A stretch of 64,000 bases of DNA from Asterias rubens (lineage: Eukaryota > Echinodermata > Asteroidea > Forcipulatida > Asteriidae): the NCBI RefSeq assembly GCF_902459465.1, contig NC_047083.1, forward strand, positions 126,501 to 190,500. Direction: 5' to 3'. Below the pieces are notes generated by a model. It saw nothing but the letters and a program-made list of their open reading frames with translations. It was not told the origin of the DNA and made no database searches. Shown piece by piece: positions 13,201-24,766 of the stretch (position 1 is the first letter of the stretch; each line of letters opens with the position of its first letter). The translations under genes were made by a program, and so were the position numbers.

Positions 13201-16200
13201 AGTCTCGTCTCTATTAATGAGTTAGCAAAGATTTCTATCTGGATTAGTAAACATAATGTAGAAGTTTTGTTAGTATACAAACACAACATGGTTAGTTTTA
13301 AAGATGGTTAGTTTAAGACTGTTAGTATTTGATGCTTAAGCGAGTGTACCATACACACACAACATGGTTAGTGTTTGGTGCTTAGCAAGTATACCATGCT
13401 GTTAGCGTAGACGGCATTTCCAGAAACATCAGCAACTCTGTATAGCTGTGGGTGGGGCAATCAATATTAGCCAATCAGCAACCAGCATTTTCTTTCATGT
13501 CAATACTGGCAAACAAAATAGTTTGTAAAAAAATACAATTTAAAAAAACTTTTGCCTTAAACTCCTTAAAACCTATTATCATTTTCAAGATTAAAAAATT
13601 GCTTAAAAAAAAAAAAAAACCATCTACCTAGCAGGTTCACATTATAAACCAAGAGTTCTAGTTTGACAATCCATTTAAAATGTGAAATTGTAGCAGCTAA
13701 GTAAATTATTCATTTTCAGCAAAACAAATGTGTTTGTTTTTCTTAAAAACATTCAAAATAAATGAATGCGAGCAGAAGGTTTCAAAAAGTTGATAAGCTT
13801 TCTAAATATTTAGTAAAGTACGGATAAAAGGGGCTGTTGATTTAATACTTAATTCAAAAACAAATTCGTAAAAAATTTGAAGAGAATATTTTGCAAATAA
13901 AATATGATTCTTCGGTTATAAATTCAAATCAAGTCATCAATGCCCGAGTTTAAATAAAAATCCTAAAAAGAGATAAATCAAAGAGAAATTTTTGAGATAT
14001 GTCACTGACCTGACTGATTCCTCGATGTAGACCTTCTACTGCGTTGAAGAAAGCTGTCGATAAGTTAGCATTACGAGCGTCAATATTAGATCCATTCTCA
14101 AGAAGGAAAAGAAGAATATCCTAAGACATTAAACAAACAAGAAAACAATAGTTACGAGCATGGTATAACACTCTCTTTTTTCGGCTATATAATTCTTTCT
14201 AAATTCTGCTAAGAAGGATTGTTCTGTGCTTAGCCGTTTTGTGTGGTTTAGCAACTTCATGAGATTGGCATTTAGAATCAAGAGCAAGAATTGAACCTAC
14301 GACCTCTGAAAAAGTGCTGGCATGTTCATGTTCTTGTTTTCCTTCTGCACCACGTTGTACTTTGATGTTTGAGCAATAAAGGTAGGTAATAAACTAAACT
14401 ATACTAAAAATAGTAAAGTTAGGAGAGGTTAAAATGATAGATGATCTTACATAGTGACCATTCCTAGCAGCCATATGGAGAGCCGTGTTCCCAGTTTTCT
14501 TCTCCTTAGCATTGATAAACCCTGGCCTCTTATCTCGGAAGAACACCACCATCTTCTCTACAATGTCGATCTCTCCAAGTTTACATGCCTTGAAGAAAAG
14601 ACTCTCCCATTGAGAGAAGTTACCAGGAAAGACTTGATACAAGAACCTGAGGTACAAGAAAATACCAAAAATAGTTAATGGTCTGACGTTCCGACCCTAG
14701 CAGAGTCTTTCTCGAAGGCTAAAATGGCAACACAATCAAGAAAACATGAAGATATTAAAGGTAGGGTCATAGATAAGTAGCTACTCCAAAAATGAATGAC
14801 CATAACAACTTGATTGGTGAAAAGCACTTCAGCATTTGATGTATAAACTATTTTGAGAAGGTATTCTCTTCAAAGTAATATGGATACAAAAAATGTTCAC
14901 CCCAAAAAAATTTAATCTGAGAAAAAAAGTGCATGAGTGAATCATTTTCTGATTTTTTATAAGATTGGTGTCCGATAGTGAATACAGCCAGAGTACGTCT
15001 GGTACCTGCTGTCACCTCTCACTAATTGATGATGGATTTGACTTTCTCATGGAAATATCACAAAAGCTTTTCTTGTTTTCTCAACAAGCAGACACCATAT
15101 TCATCTGAAACTTTCACAGGTGAATTATTATTGTTTCTGTCACGACATTTCTTGCCCTACGTTGACAGAATGCAATCTATGACCCATTCTTTAAGTAAAA
15201 ATTAAGAGATTGGATGAGGAAAGGGTGGAAGTATTACTGATGTAGAATTTAAAAAAAAAGAATTAAAAAAATACTTCACAACTTACACTGCTCCAGTTTT
15301 AAGAAGCTTGTTCTTTGAAGGACTTTCAAGAAAAACCTGAAGAGGAATAATGTTTGAGAAAAGGAAAAAGGAGATGAGCTTTTGCAAACTGCTTACCAGC
15401 TAAAATGACTTGGTATAAACGGAAAACACAAAATACATAATTACACAAAGGAAAAAAAACAGTTACAAATCATAACATGTGTGATTGCATGACACTAGAA
15501 TTAGTTTACTTTCTTCCAGGGCCTTTTCCAACATAGCACCAAGACTCTGGAATTCACTTCCTGAAGACCTCAGACGATTGCACAACATCACTCTCTTCCA
15601 GCAGAAACTTAAAACACACTTGTTCATGCTTGCTTTCCCAACAATTTGACTGTACTATAACTTAACCTTACAATTGATGTGTTACTATTAGTATTATACA
15701 CAATGTATTTAATAGTAAAACTTGAAAGTTAAACAATAGAAAGAAAAAGGTGACTGAAACTAAATTAAAACACAATTCCTAGAAAGCAAACAGCAAAGCA
15801 AAGTGAGATTAAAACTTACCTCAAACTGTGGATGATCATTGGAATTAATTTCAGCAACCTCATATGAAGACACACTCAGCGTTTTCCTGATGTTCACTAA
15901 AACAACAATAAACAGAAGGTATTTCTTTGACTATGGGTTTAGAAGGGCGATATAACTACAACACATTTAAGAGCATATCTCTTTTTGTTGACTGTTTTCA
16001 CAAGCTGTTAATGCCACAGATTCCAACATAAATTCATGATTTATCTAACTGAGAAAAAAGAATTAGCTGCTGCAATCTTTTCAAGAGGAGAGTCAACTGC
16101 ATTTTCCATTACTTACATTTACTGAGTCCTTTACCGTGAGTGAAATCATCCAGGAATTCTCCGGTACTAAGATCTCTCAAGACAATACGACGTTCAGGCG

Positions 16201-19200
16201 TCACGATCTCTTTGCCTCTAAGAAGGTAGAATCCTGATCCATTGGTCAGAGTCAGATTCACAACGAGGGATAAACAAAGGTCATTGATGGTCACTCCTCT
16301 GTCAATAGAAAATAACAAATAAGGAACAAATCAGACTAGGATAAATTTGTCATTAGTTTAGAAAAGTTATCAATTGGGACCAAAATAGCTCGATCAATAA
16401 GCACAGAAAAAATAACTTGAAGGTTAAAGCACTGAACACTATTGGTAATTACTCAAAATATACTAGCATGAAAACTTGCTTGGTAACGAGCAACAGGGAG
16501 CTGTTGATAGTATAAAACAGTGTGAGAAACAGCTCCCTCTGAAGTAATGTAGTTTTTGAGAAAGAAGTAATTTCTCAGTAAATTATTTGAATCTGAAAAA
16601 ACTTAAGACCTAAGCCTTTTTCTAAAGCATCTGAAAGCACCTTTGAGTATTTTTTCTTTCATTTTGTTGGCAACTTCGATGACCAAATGAGCCAAAATTT
16701 TCACATATGCATATGTTGGGATACACCAATTGGTCTTTGACATTACCAATTAAAAAATAATAATAATAAACAAATGATGGGAAAGGTTTGTTTATCAAAT
16801 CAAGAATATAATTGAAGGAGTGTCTTAGACTGACCTTGGTATTGTTAGTGTGTCAAACCGATCCTTCATCTTCTTAGAAACAATCTCTCGAGTCTATTTA
16901 GAAACAAAACAAATCAAACAATTCTCAACAAAATTATCTTGGAACACACAGAAATCAACAAAACTTGCTACAAGAATCACAACCTTCTCTAGAAAGGTCC
17001 CCTTTTTTCCTTTTGGGGTTTGACAAAATGCTTACAAGAAGTATCACAATAAATGTTCTTTAATTGATTATTGAAGAAATATTGCTTCATGTCTGACTGT
17101 TTGAGCATTTTACCATCACAGCATTCCAGACTAAAACAAGAACTTTTTACTAGATACTAGTTGGCATAATCACCTCTATCTGGATTTGAACCACATGTTT
17201 CCTCCAATCTTCACAAGCCTTGACGTCGAACTTACTCTTAATCTTCAGCACCTCTGCAGAAAAAACAAAAACCATTTACCAGGACTTCAAAATAAAACTC
17301 AGCGAACGGTTAAATTTAGAAGATTTTGGGAGACTTCTCAGTTCTGTAAAGAACTGTCCTGTTTATAACCACTCACTGTGCGGAAGACAGAAAGTCAGCA
17401 GGGACTACTTCTTTCGCTTAGTGGATCAAGGGGTCTTCTCATTATTAACTACACTACCACGGAGCCAGTTCTTTAACGGTCTCAACAATTGGACTAGCTT
17501 GCTCTAGTCATCAGAACTCTTCTCACCTTGTTCATAACTGAGTAGATTATCGTTTAGTTTCTTGCGTTTCTGGATCATATCCAAATTGTTGAGAATCTCA
17601 GGTAAGGCATCCAGTTCATGTCTCGCTGATCTTAATAAATGTTCCAACTCTTTCTGCAAGAAATAAGCAAATTAATAACATTGTAAAGAGAGAAAACAGA
17701 AAAAGCTGTTGCAAACTACTTACCAACCAGTTGGCCTCTAGTATGAATGCAAACAATTTTGTTATGCTTATTGGTCGAGCCTAGCCGGGCTTTCTCAAAA
17801 GAATCTGCTAAAACGGTTCGAAACGAGGCAATTAACTATTTTTGCAATTCTATAATTTAGCATTTCTCCTTAATTGTTGCTTTATTTATACAACATTTCT
17901 TACCATCCTGCCAAGAACAGCTTTAGATTGACGCAGCTTAAAACCACACATAAAGAAAACAATCATGTAGGTTGATATAGCCATGCTGTCAGCCTGAAGA
18001 CAAAACACAAAGATTCATTCATTAATTGAGTTGAGAGGAACAGACAGAGAGAAACAATCAAACTTTTAGTTGAATTGAAGGAACAACAAAGGAGACTGTT
18101 TACATAAGACACCTTAAAGCTCACCTGTTCCAGCAGGCTTACTAAACATTCAACCGTGCATCAAGATTATGTTGAAGTAACAAGGGAAAGAAAAGTTTAG
18201 ATAATAAGTTTGAGGAATGTAGAAGATACAGTTCATGTCCCTCACCTCTACAAGGTCCTGTGAGTCCACAGGTGTATTTATTCGGACCATTTTATCAAAT
18301 GTCCTTAGAGCCAGGTTTATCGTCCAACGATCATTCAACATAACTTCAGTCGTAAACGTTCCAGGTGCGAAGGCATTGACTAGAGCACATAGCACTCGAC
18401 TATCTACCATGTCATCCAAACTCTGTAGAGAACAAAAAAAGTAGTATAAGGGCTTCTTAAAGAGCACTCAAATCTGTCACTTCAAATTTCTTATGTCTTA
18501 TGATGCTAGTGGCCTGGCTCCAACATAACTACCACTGAGCCATTTATTTCATTTCTTATCTCAGCTCCCTGGAGAGTATACAGCCTGTGCTGCCAAATAA
18601 GTAGTGCACCAAGATAAATCAATCACAAGAACCATCTCTGCCCTCACAGGTACCCATTTACCCCTGGGTGAAGAGAAGTGTCTTGCTTTCGGACACAAGA
18701 GTCATGATTGGGATTTGAACCCACATCCTGATGACTTAGCCACCACAAGTTAAAAAAAACCAGAAATGATTAACCAAAAAAGTTTTTTACCTCCACATTT
18801 AACTTCTTCCCCTCTCGTGTAGTCTGCAAAAAAATAAACCAATCATACTTGTATTAAGTCATCACTCTCATGTTGAATGCAATAAACTCACAAAGAAACC
18901 AAGACTTACTTGGGGGGAACTCAGCTGAAATTCTAATAAAGCTCAAACATTCTAAGCTTAAATACACTATTCATAATATCCCAGTTGGTTTAGGCAGTCC
19001 GATTGGTTGAAGAGTGAACATGATGACAAGTTTCAAACAGCTGATGAAGACGTAACTGGAGCTGTGAATGAGCATTCTGCGCTCAAAGTCATTTAACTCT
19101 GGCGGACTGGCTTGTGCGGGCGCAAACTTGGGTGTAAAGCAATAAATACATAAATAAACCCAAGTTAAATCTTAGAGACATTACATATGTCAAAGTTTAA

Positions 19201-22200
19201 CAATTTTGTTCATAAACCTTTTTCCTCCTAAACCAACTTTGTTGTCTCCGTGTTTTTGTAATTTTAAAATTTTGAAATTTTAAATTCGGTTTCTCTGTTT
19301 ATAATTTCACCCTTGGACACCATGGGAAATTTAATCTTAAAGAATAAACCATTAATGAAAAGAAAAGTGTACTAACATTCAACAGTGTGTTGACCATTTC
19401 TACAATGCAATCCGATGGGCTCGGTACTGGCCAAGATTTTTTGTTGGGTTTAAACTTTTTGCAGAAGTCTTCTCCAGGATACTTGATGTAAAGTGGATCT
19501 TTAACAGGTGCAACAGGTTCAGCAGGTTCCTGTAATAATAATAATGATAACAAAAATATTGAAAATTTTATAAAGCGAACAAGTCCAAAAAAGTGCTCAT
19601 GGCACTTTGAATATAAACAATTACATATGCATAAATCATGTACAATAATAAAAATGGTAACATATAAGCCTAAGTTAGGAAGAAATCCAGAATACAATAC
19701 ATGTGATAAAGAAATACAAATTAAAATAAATTTAGAAAATACAGGCAAAGTCAAACCATTTACTCAATCACTTAAATGAAAGTAGAGCCTTTCGGTTTGC
19801 AAGCGTATAAGAAAGATCGGTCTCCCCTTAGGAGTTGATTCATTTCTCCTGAAGACTAAGAGAGTAAAGACCACTTGCAGATGCGAGAACACTTTTGCCC
19901 AAAAGAGCAACCCAACGCATCCCCCACCCTAACCCTAGTCTTAGTGTCAAGTCCATGATGTTTGCACGTACACACAACCGACATTCAGATCTATGTACTG
20001 GCAAATAAATGTATGCTTGTAATGTACAAACACAGAGGGCGCTGTGACTATTTCTACCACTGTGTCATCCACAGGGGAACAGAATAACAAAGCGGCTTAT
20101 TCATTACAAACATGTACAGTGTACAGGATACAAAGATCCGAATGATGGTTGTGTGCAAGCAAGAACAAAACAGAACCTAGATTACCCCCACCCTGGCCCT
20201 GTGACTCACTGGAGATGAAGGTATAACCTCAGCAACTAACGATGCTCCTCCAAACCCAGATAAGAAAGATTTATTGTACTTGACTCGCTTCTTCTTCTTC
20301 TTCTCAGGAGGTGGTCTTGGAGTCCACTGAAAAACAAAAAGTTGTTTCAAGTTTGACTTTAGTTTGGTTTGAACAAAGAAAAATTTACTGGAGGGGGACT
20401 TGAACCATAAGCAGAAACATGACACTGCAGAGGAGGGGTCCATTTTAGAAGCAGAGCTTGTAGGCAATGGTCTCTTAGGACATGCATTTGCGTTAAAGGC
20501 ACTGGAGACTTATGTGAGTTACTCAAAATAATTGTTAGCATAAAACCTTACTTGGTAACAAGCAATGGAGAGCTGTTGATAGCATTGTGAGTAACGGCTA
20601 TGAACCTCTGATGTAAAGTCTTTTTGAGAAAGAGGTAATTTCATACTCAAATATTTAAAGACTTCACGCCTGAAGCCTTGTATTAGGCATCTAAGAGCAC
20701 ACAAATTTTAGCAACAAAGGTGTTTTTTTCTTTCGTTATTTTCTTGCAACTTTGATAACCAATTGAGCCCACATTTTCACAGGTTTGTTAACATATGCAT
20801 TGTTGGGACACATCAAGTGAGAATACTGGTCTTTCACAATAACCAAATGTGTCCATTGTATTTAAAACTGAGTATAAAAATGAAGTGAACCAACTCACCT
20901 CAAATGGTATTTCACACAGAATCTTGTCGTTATGATGCATTAAGTACTCCAACCGTTCCCATGTAAACCAAATATCATGAGTTGACAGTCTCCATAGTAA
21001 CTCAAACACCTTGCAAATACAAAAATGAAGCGACATCAGGCTAAAATCGAAGAACAATCAATCAGTAAAGTCTCTAAAGAATAATTAAACATTTTGGCAA
21101 ACACCATTTTGTTTCTTAGATTCCAGATATTTGTTACTCACATGATCAGCATGTCTCATAGCAAAGAGTCTGCAGTCTACGTACACATCACCTGGTATCA
21201 CCTCACTGTGTACACAACAACAAGATTTAAGTTACAGATTTCTTATTCATTTTCCTTTCTCACAGAAATAATTCATTTTGGGTTGCAGAAAAATTTACTG
21301 GAGCCAGATTTGAACCGATGACCTATGAATTAACACACTGGTGCACTACCAACTAAACTATCTAGCCCTACAATGTTGGCAGTCTCCCTATTTTGTCAAT
21401 ATCTTTGTTTGGGTGTGCCAGTTAGAAGCCATACAGCTATACTGCCGTGTAGCCAGGAATCACACCCTAGTTTACGATACAACATGGGACACATCAGCAG
21501 AGGGATCACCTTAAGGGGATGTGACCTTTTACTTCAGATATCAAATAATAAACCACAAGAAAAACTGACTGGGTAAATGTTTCAAACAGAGTATCATTAC
21601 ATATTAAAAAACTCTTACGTGTCCTTTAATTCCTTTACAATCCACTCAACTCTGGTTGTTTTTTGCTGCTGAGTCATGCCATCAAAGTTCTGCAATTTCT
21701 TATTATCAATTCCAGTCATGCCTGAAAAAAAATAAAATAAAATAAAATAAAAAATAGCATTTTATCTAAGCTCGACAAACTGTTCTTTAGTTTTAAAAGT
21801 AGGCAGAGCTATAGAGACCTTAACATTGTGACCATAAGGAGCACTGGGGATCTGTTGATATAAAAAAAGATTGTTAGAAACGCCCCACTTGAAATTTATG
21901 TAGTTTTAGAGAAAAAATGCAGTTTTTCGCAAAAAAAATATAATCTGAAAAACCAGGTATCTGAAAGCACACAATTCTATCAGCAAGGGTGGTTTCTTTC
22001 ATTATTTTCTTTAAAAAGATGATTTTTAATTTTATGTTTCTATAAATTTTTTCTTAAATTTTGGCGATCAATTGAAAACAAACTTTCACAGGTTTGTTGT
22101 TGTTACTTTATGCCCATGCTGGGGCACACCAAATGAGGATACTGTCGTCGATTTCACCAAACTCTTCCTAACTTATTAGAATTAGTCTTAGGACTTAGGA

Positions 22201-22549
22201 GGGGTTAAGTTCCGTATCCGAAGACGTAGGACGCATTGAACCCATCCTAAGTTAGGACTGGTTACTCGTCCTAAATCAAGAAAGGATTAATCCTAGCGTT
22301 TCGAGAAATCTGCTTCTGGTTTTCGACAATTACTGCTTCCAACACACATCAGTGCATGGGTGAATAAAAAACAAACAATAGCTTCCCTACAATTTCTTTA
22401 CAGTTTGTATTTCACTTACTCTGTAGGAGCATCTTAAGGTTAGTTCCTTTCAGTAGATCCATGATGACATTATTCATTAACATCTCGTACGGTTTCAGCC
22501 GAAGGTTCACCCACGACGTAAAGCCGTTTATTTTGGTCCTCAGCGACAT
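7262..22549 (-). CDS. Calponin-homology plus ankyrin-repeat protein, 27 exons, ~1091 aa
   Basis: Exons, 5' to 3' (low-high): 22420-22549, 21619-21721, 21142-21205, 20899-21009, 20210-20326, 19377-19529, 18791-18823, 18246-18422, 17904-17993, 17527-17653, 17174-17253, 16835-16893, 16117-16298, 15820-15896, 15287-15336, 14451-14646, 14010-14120, 12120-12143 (24 nt), 11830-11929, 11470-11590, 10726-10879, 10079-10198, 9392-9687, 8891-8968, 8423-8586, 7970-8086, 7262-7503. All phases close. Residues 1-110 resemble a divergent CH domain (FTSWVNLRLK, then DVYVDCRLF). After a Lys-rich linker, residues ~225-325 hold a clearer CH-like region (VLCALVNAFAPG, then WTINLALRTFDKM). A coiled segment follows, and from ~565 onward there are ankyrin repeats (NTALHMAARNGHYDILLFLL; GSTLLHTAAYFGS; GNTPLHVKC; PLHYAAGMTG). 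It ends in a basic tail. Paired CH domains suggest actin or microtubule binding. I do not recognise a named orthologue. Confidence 0.85.
7772..7951. mobile_element. Foldback MITE in the last intron of the CH/ankyrin gene
   Basis: The ~180 bp element has long inverted arms: TTAAAGGCCCGGTCACACAGG on the left and CCTGTGGGACCGGGCCTTTAA on the right. The arms continue inward through matching AACGAGAACGA and TCGTTCT stretches, so most of the element can fold into one hairpin. It ends 18 bp before an exon (7970), close to the splice donor. Confidence 0.75.
8596..8690 (+). repeat. Interspersed repeat, CCTAGCAGAGTC family, copy 1
   Basis: The core TGGCCTGACGTTTCGACCCT and CAGAGTCTTTCT, followed by GGCTAAAATGACAACACAA, matches the copies at 14664 and 25602 and an inverted copy at 38664. 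It lies in an intron. Confidence 0.7.
10551..10676 (-). repeat. Fragment of the ~370 bp inverted-terminal-repeat family
   Basis: The segment runs from GAGGGAGCCGTTTCTGTGAA to AGTTTCCAGTGCCTTAAA. It is the reverse complement of the left half of the fuller copies at 16423, 20493 and 51091. Its left neighbour (~10482) carries the end of a different repeat, so the locus is a nested or chimeric insertion. Confidence 0.65.
12731..13078. repeat. 177 bp tandem duplication
   Basis: Two near-identical copies, 12731-12907 and 12908-13078, both start GCACACCCTCGGCCAATGAG and end near CTGCTCTCTAATCAC. Only a few substitutions and small indels separate them, so the duplication looks recent. It lies in an intron of the CH/ankyrin gene. 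Each unit contains GGCCAATGAG, a CCAAT-like motif, and a TGCATGCGC- or GCATGCGC-type stretch. Confidence 0.85.
14664..14755 (+). repeat. Interspersed repeat, CCTAGCAGAGTC family, copy 2
   Basis: AATAGTTAATGGTCTGACGT, GACCCTAGCAGAGTCTTTCT and GGCTAAAATGGCAACACAAT match copy 1 at 8596 almost base for base. The copy begins within 20 bp of the acceptor of the exon ending at 14646. Confidence 0.75.
16423..16755 (+). repeat. ~370 bp inverted-terminal-repeat family, near-complete intronic copy
   Basis: It starts AAAGCACTGAACACTATTGG and ends near GGTCTTTGACATTACCAATT, giving inverted ends related to GGACACTATTGGTAATTACT. Inside are the family landmarks AACAGCTCCCTCTGAAGTAA, CATCTGAAAGCAC and CATATGCATATGTTGGGATA. 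There is no coding frame, which fits a non-autonomous DNA element. I associate this family with sea star genomes (recollection). Confidence 0.7.
18505..18750 (-). mobile_element. tRNA-derived SINE, minus strand
   Basis: On the minus strand a B-box-like GTGGGTTCAAATCCC is followed by CATGACTCTTGTGTCC, then a degenerate AGCAAGACACTT tail and CACCCAGGGGTAAATGGGTA. The order (Pol III B box, then the GAGCAAGGCACTTAA-type domain) matches the SINE at 62342. It is intronic. Confidence 0.6.
20493..20866 (+). repeat. ~370 bp inverted-terminal-repeat family, full copy
   Basis: Left end TTAAAGGCACTGGAGACTTA and right end AATGTGTCCATTGTATTTAA are inverted relatives. Landmarks include TTACTCAAAATAATTGTTAG, GGAGAGCTGTTGATAG, TTTTTGAGAAAGAGGTAATT and CACATTTTCACAGGTTTGTT. 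It is an intronic copy in the CH/ankyrin gene. Confidence 0.75.
21283..21372 (-). repeat. tRNA-like repeat fragment
   Basis: The minus strand reads as a tRNA-like head: an A-box-like TAGTTTAGTTGGTAGTGC and a B-box-like GGTTCAAATCTGG with matching spacing. The cloverleaf is not intact enough for a functional tRNA. A fragment sharing the AAATTTACTGGAG end lies near 20383. Confidence 0.5.
21800..22140 (+). repeat. Diverged copy of the ~370 bp inverted-terminal-repeat family
   Basis: Landmarks are present but worn: GGGGATCTGTTGATA, ACTTGAAATTTATGTAGTTT, ATCTGAAAGCACACAATTCT and CACAGGTTTGTTGTTG. The right side abuts another foldback repeat at 22143. Confidence 0.55.
22143..22320. mobile_element. 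Foldback repeat with CGATTTCACCAAAC / GTTTCGAGAAATC ends
   Basis: CGATTTCACCAAACTCTTCC on the left and CTAGCGTTTCGAGAAATCTG on the right are approximate inverted repeats. The interior contains further complementary CTTAGGACTTAGG and CCTAAGTTAGGAC stretches. It is MITE-like, in the first intron of the CH/ankyrin gene. Confidence 0.5.
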
Positions 22550-24738
22550 TGTTCTGGCTTGCTAAACTAACTCCTCAGTAAAAAAAAAAATTGTCTCGAT
22601 GTCATCAAAAAGTCACATCAGATTTCCTTGGCCTCGGTAAACAGTACGAGAATCCTAGGGAGAATCCAGCTTCTAAAGGGGTGTTCCTCATTGGTAGATG
22701 ATGATGATGAACTCACTCCAATTTGTTACCAGGGAAAGAGGAAGACTCGGCGGTCTAACTCATAAATGTCAGCAATACATCAAGTTTGTTTATAAAGTCT
22801 TGGAACAATTTAGAAGACAAATCCTCAGAGTTAAAAAAATGAAGCGATTCCTTGCATTAGCCACTGTACTTCATGGAGTTAAAATAAGAAATATTCTTGA
22901 AGAATTAGTCAAGTTATCATCTTGTCGTTTAAACTAAATTGAGGTTTGCTTGATGACATCACTAGTCTGGAGAGAGGTTGTAGGAAGACATCATTCCAAC
23001 TTAGATTTATGATGATAAACGTCAGTCACTTAGATTGGTTCTTCTTCTACTTTATTCACTTCAAAGAAGCTTTGCCTTGATTGATCCTAAACGGTTGGTC
23101 TATCCTTATTCAGCCAAGATATCTGTTTTTAGAGATAAATAATTCAATTTTAAAAATTATAAAAAGAAATGATGTTTTAAAATACTCTGTGAGAAGGGTC
23201 AACTTTATTCTGAAACCTCACGACAACTTATAACTTAGGACAAGTCTAACTATATAGTCAAAAACTCATGTTAACAACGACACAGACACAAGGACAAAAC
23301 TCTTCAAATCAAGAAACACGTTTTCAGTTTCAATTTCACTTTATAATTATTTATTGGCTAGTAGGGACTAGTACCTAGTTATAATTCTATTTTTAAATAC
23401 AGGTAGGAAGTAAATGTATCCGATGTAAAGGTCACCTAATGTAAAACTAGGAAAAAGAAAATGTTTGTAAAAGTAGTAGGCCTACTGGATCGAGTGACAC
23501 TTCTTTACCCTCCCCACCCCACCCCACCCCACCCCGCCCCCTCCTCAAAAGTTGAGTCATGCAACAAGTGCAGTGGACGTGTGGTTGTGATAAAGGTTGT
23601 TTGGGTTGTCATTTGGTGATGAAGTTGTGGCAGGTCACGGACACTTTTCCCAGAAAGTTAGTGTAGTATTACAATAATGATTTTCCAAAAACACAAACAT
23701 TAACTTTGTATTTTCTCGGCCTATTTTCTCACCATGTTTCGAAGAGCGTCCGTCGTCGCCTGGCAAATTGATGTGCGCATGCGTCTTGTTTACTTTATTC
23801 GATGATTATAATTAAATTTGTAACATAGTAATATTTAATCAATAAAATGTTTATCAAAATTCAAATTTAAATATTTAAGTTCTCCGTTATTTATTAGATG
23901 TTTAATTTATTAATATTTGTATTAAAAATCTTGATATATAAAGCTACAAGAAAACTATTGTTTGAACGAGGACACAAGATGGCGACGCCCATGACACATT
24001 CCTAGATACCTTCCTAGATGATCGTTTTACTGTGTTGACATGAAACATTGTCGTTACGCTTTAGCGATTTTAGCAATAACAATAACATCAGCGGCCGACG
24101 AGCTGTCAAAATAGTGACACTGACCACTTACATACACTGACAGACAGGTAATGTGTTTTCCTCCATTCCTGGTCTTTCATTATCAAGCAGTTGCCGAAAA
24201 CTCGAGTTTTCGAATGAACAAATAAAGTAAAAAAATGAAACTTGGCAACACCAACAGCACTCAACAGAATAAAAATAGTGATACGAATAATATTGTGACA
24301 AGTTTCTGTAAATTTCAACATTTTTTGTCTTCTTTTTTTTTTGTCTGCTTGTGATGTTCCATTGAAACTTTCAAGAAGGAGAAATTTGTGTCGACCGACT
24401 AGTGTTTTATTTATGTGTTCATTCAAATTCAGAAAACTGTTGGTGTTAGGTCAGTTGAGTTAGTTAGTAAAGAAGTTTTGCGATAATCACATAGGTCTAT
24501 TAAGGTTGGTTTACTTTTAAAAACAAGTGGTGGATTACCAAGATTAGATTAGAATACGCAATGACTTCTTTAAACACCACAGACAAAATAATGATACCAG
24601 CAGCACCAATGGCATTGCCACTATTAAACTGTAGTCTGCAGTTTTGGGGGGATGAAACTTGTTTGCGTATTCTAATCTGGTCTTGCTAATCCACCACTCT
24701 TACTGAAACTCATTGTATCATTTGCTGTTTTATTTTAG
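22550..24738. promoter_or_regulatory. Divergent upstream region between the CH/ankyrin gene and IFTAP
   Basis: The CH/ankyrin ATG (22549, minus) and the first coding exon of IFTAP (24739, plus) diverge, so both promoters should lie here. A CAAGATGGCGACG stretch at ~23974-23986 resembles a YY1-type start-site motif and could mark the IFTAP transcription start. The acceptor TTATTTTAG at 24730-24738 implies at least one upstream non-coding exon, which I could not place. A C-rich CCCCACCCC run sits at 23512-23543. No other exon is convincing; a + frame at 22698-22937 lacks support. Confidence 0.45.
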
Positions 24739-24766
24739 GTATTGCATCTTGGGTGACAAACCAACA

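Noticed and set aside
22698-22937. An 80-codon + strand frame upstream of the CH/ankyrin gene
   Set aside because: No splice partners, no recognisable family, and it lies in the divergent promoter region.
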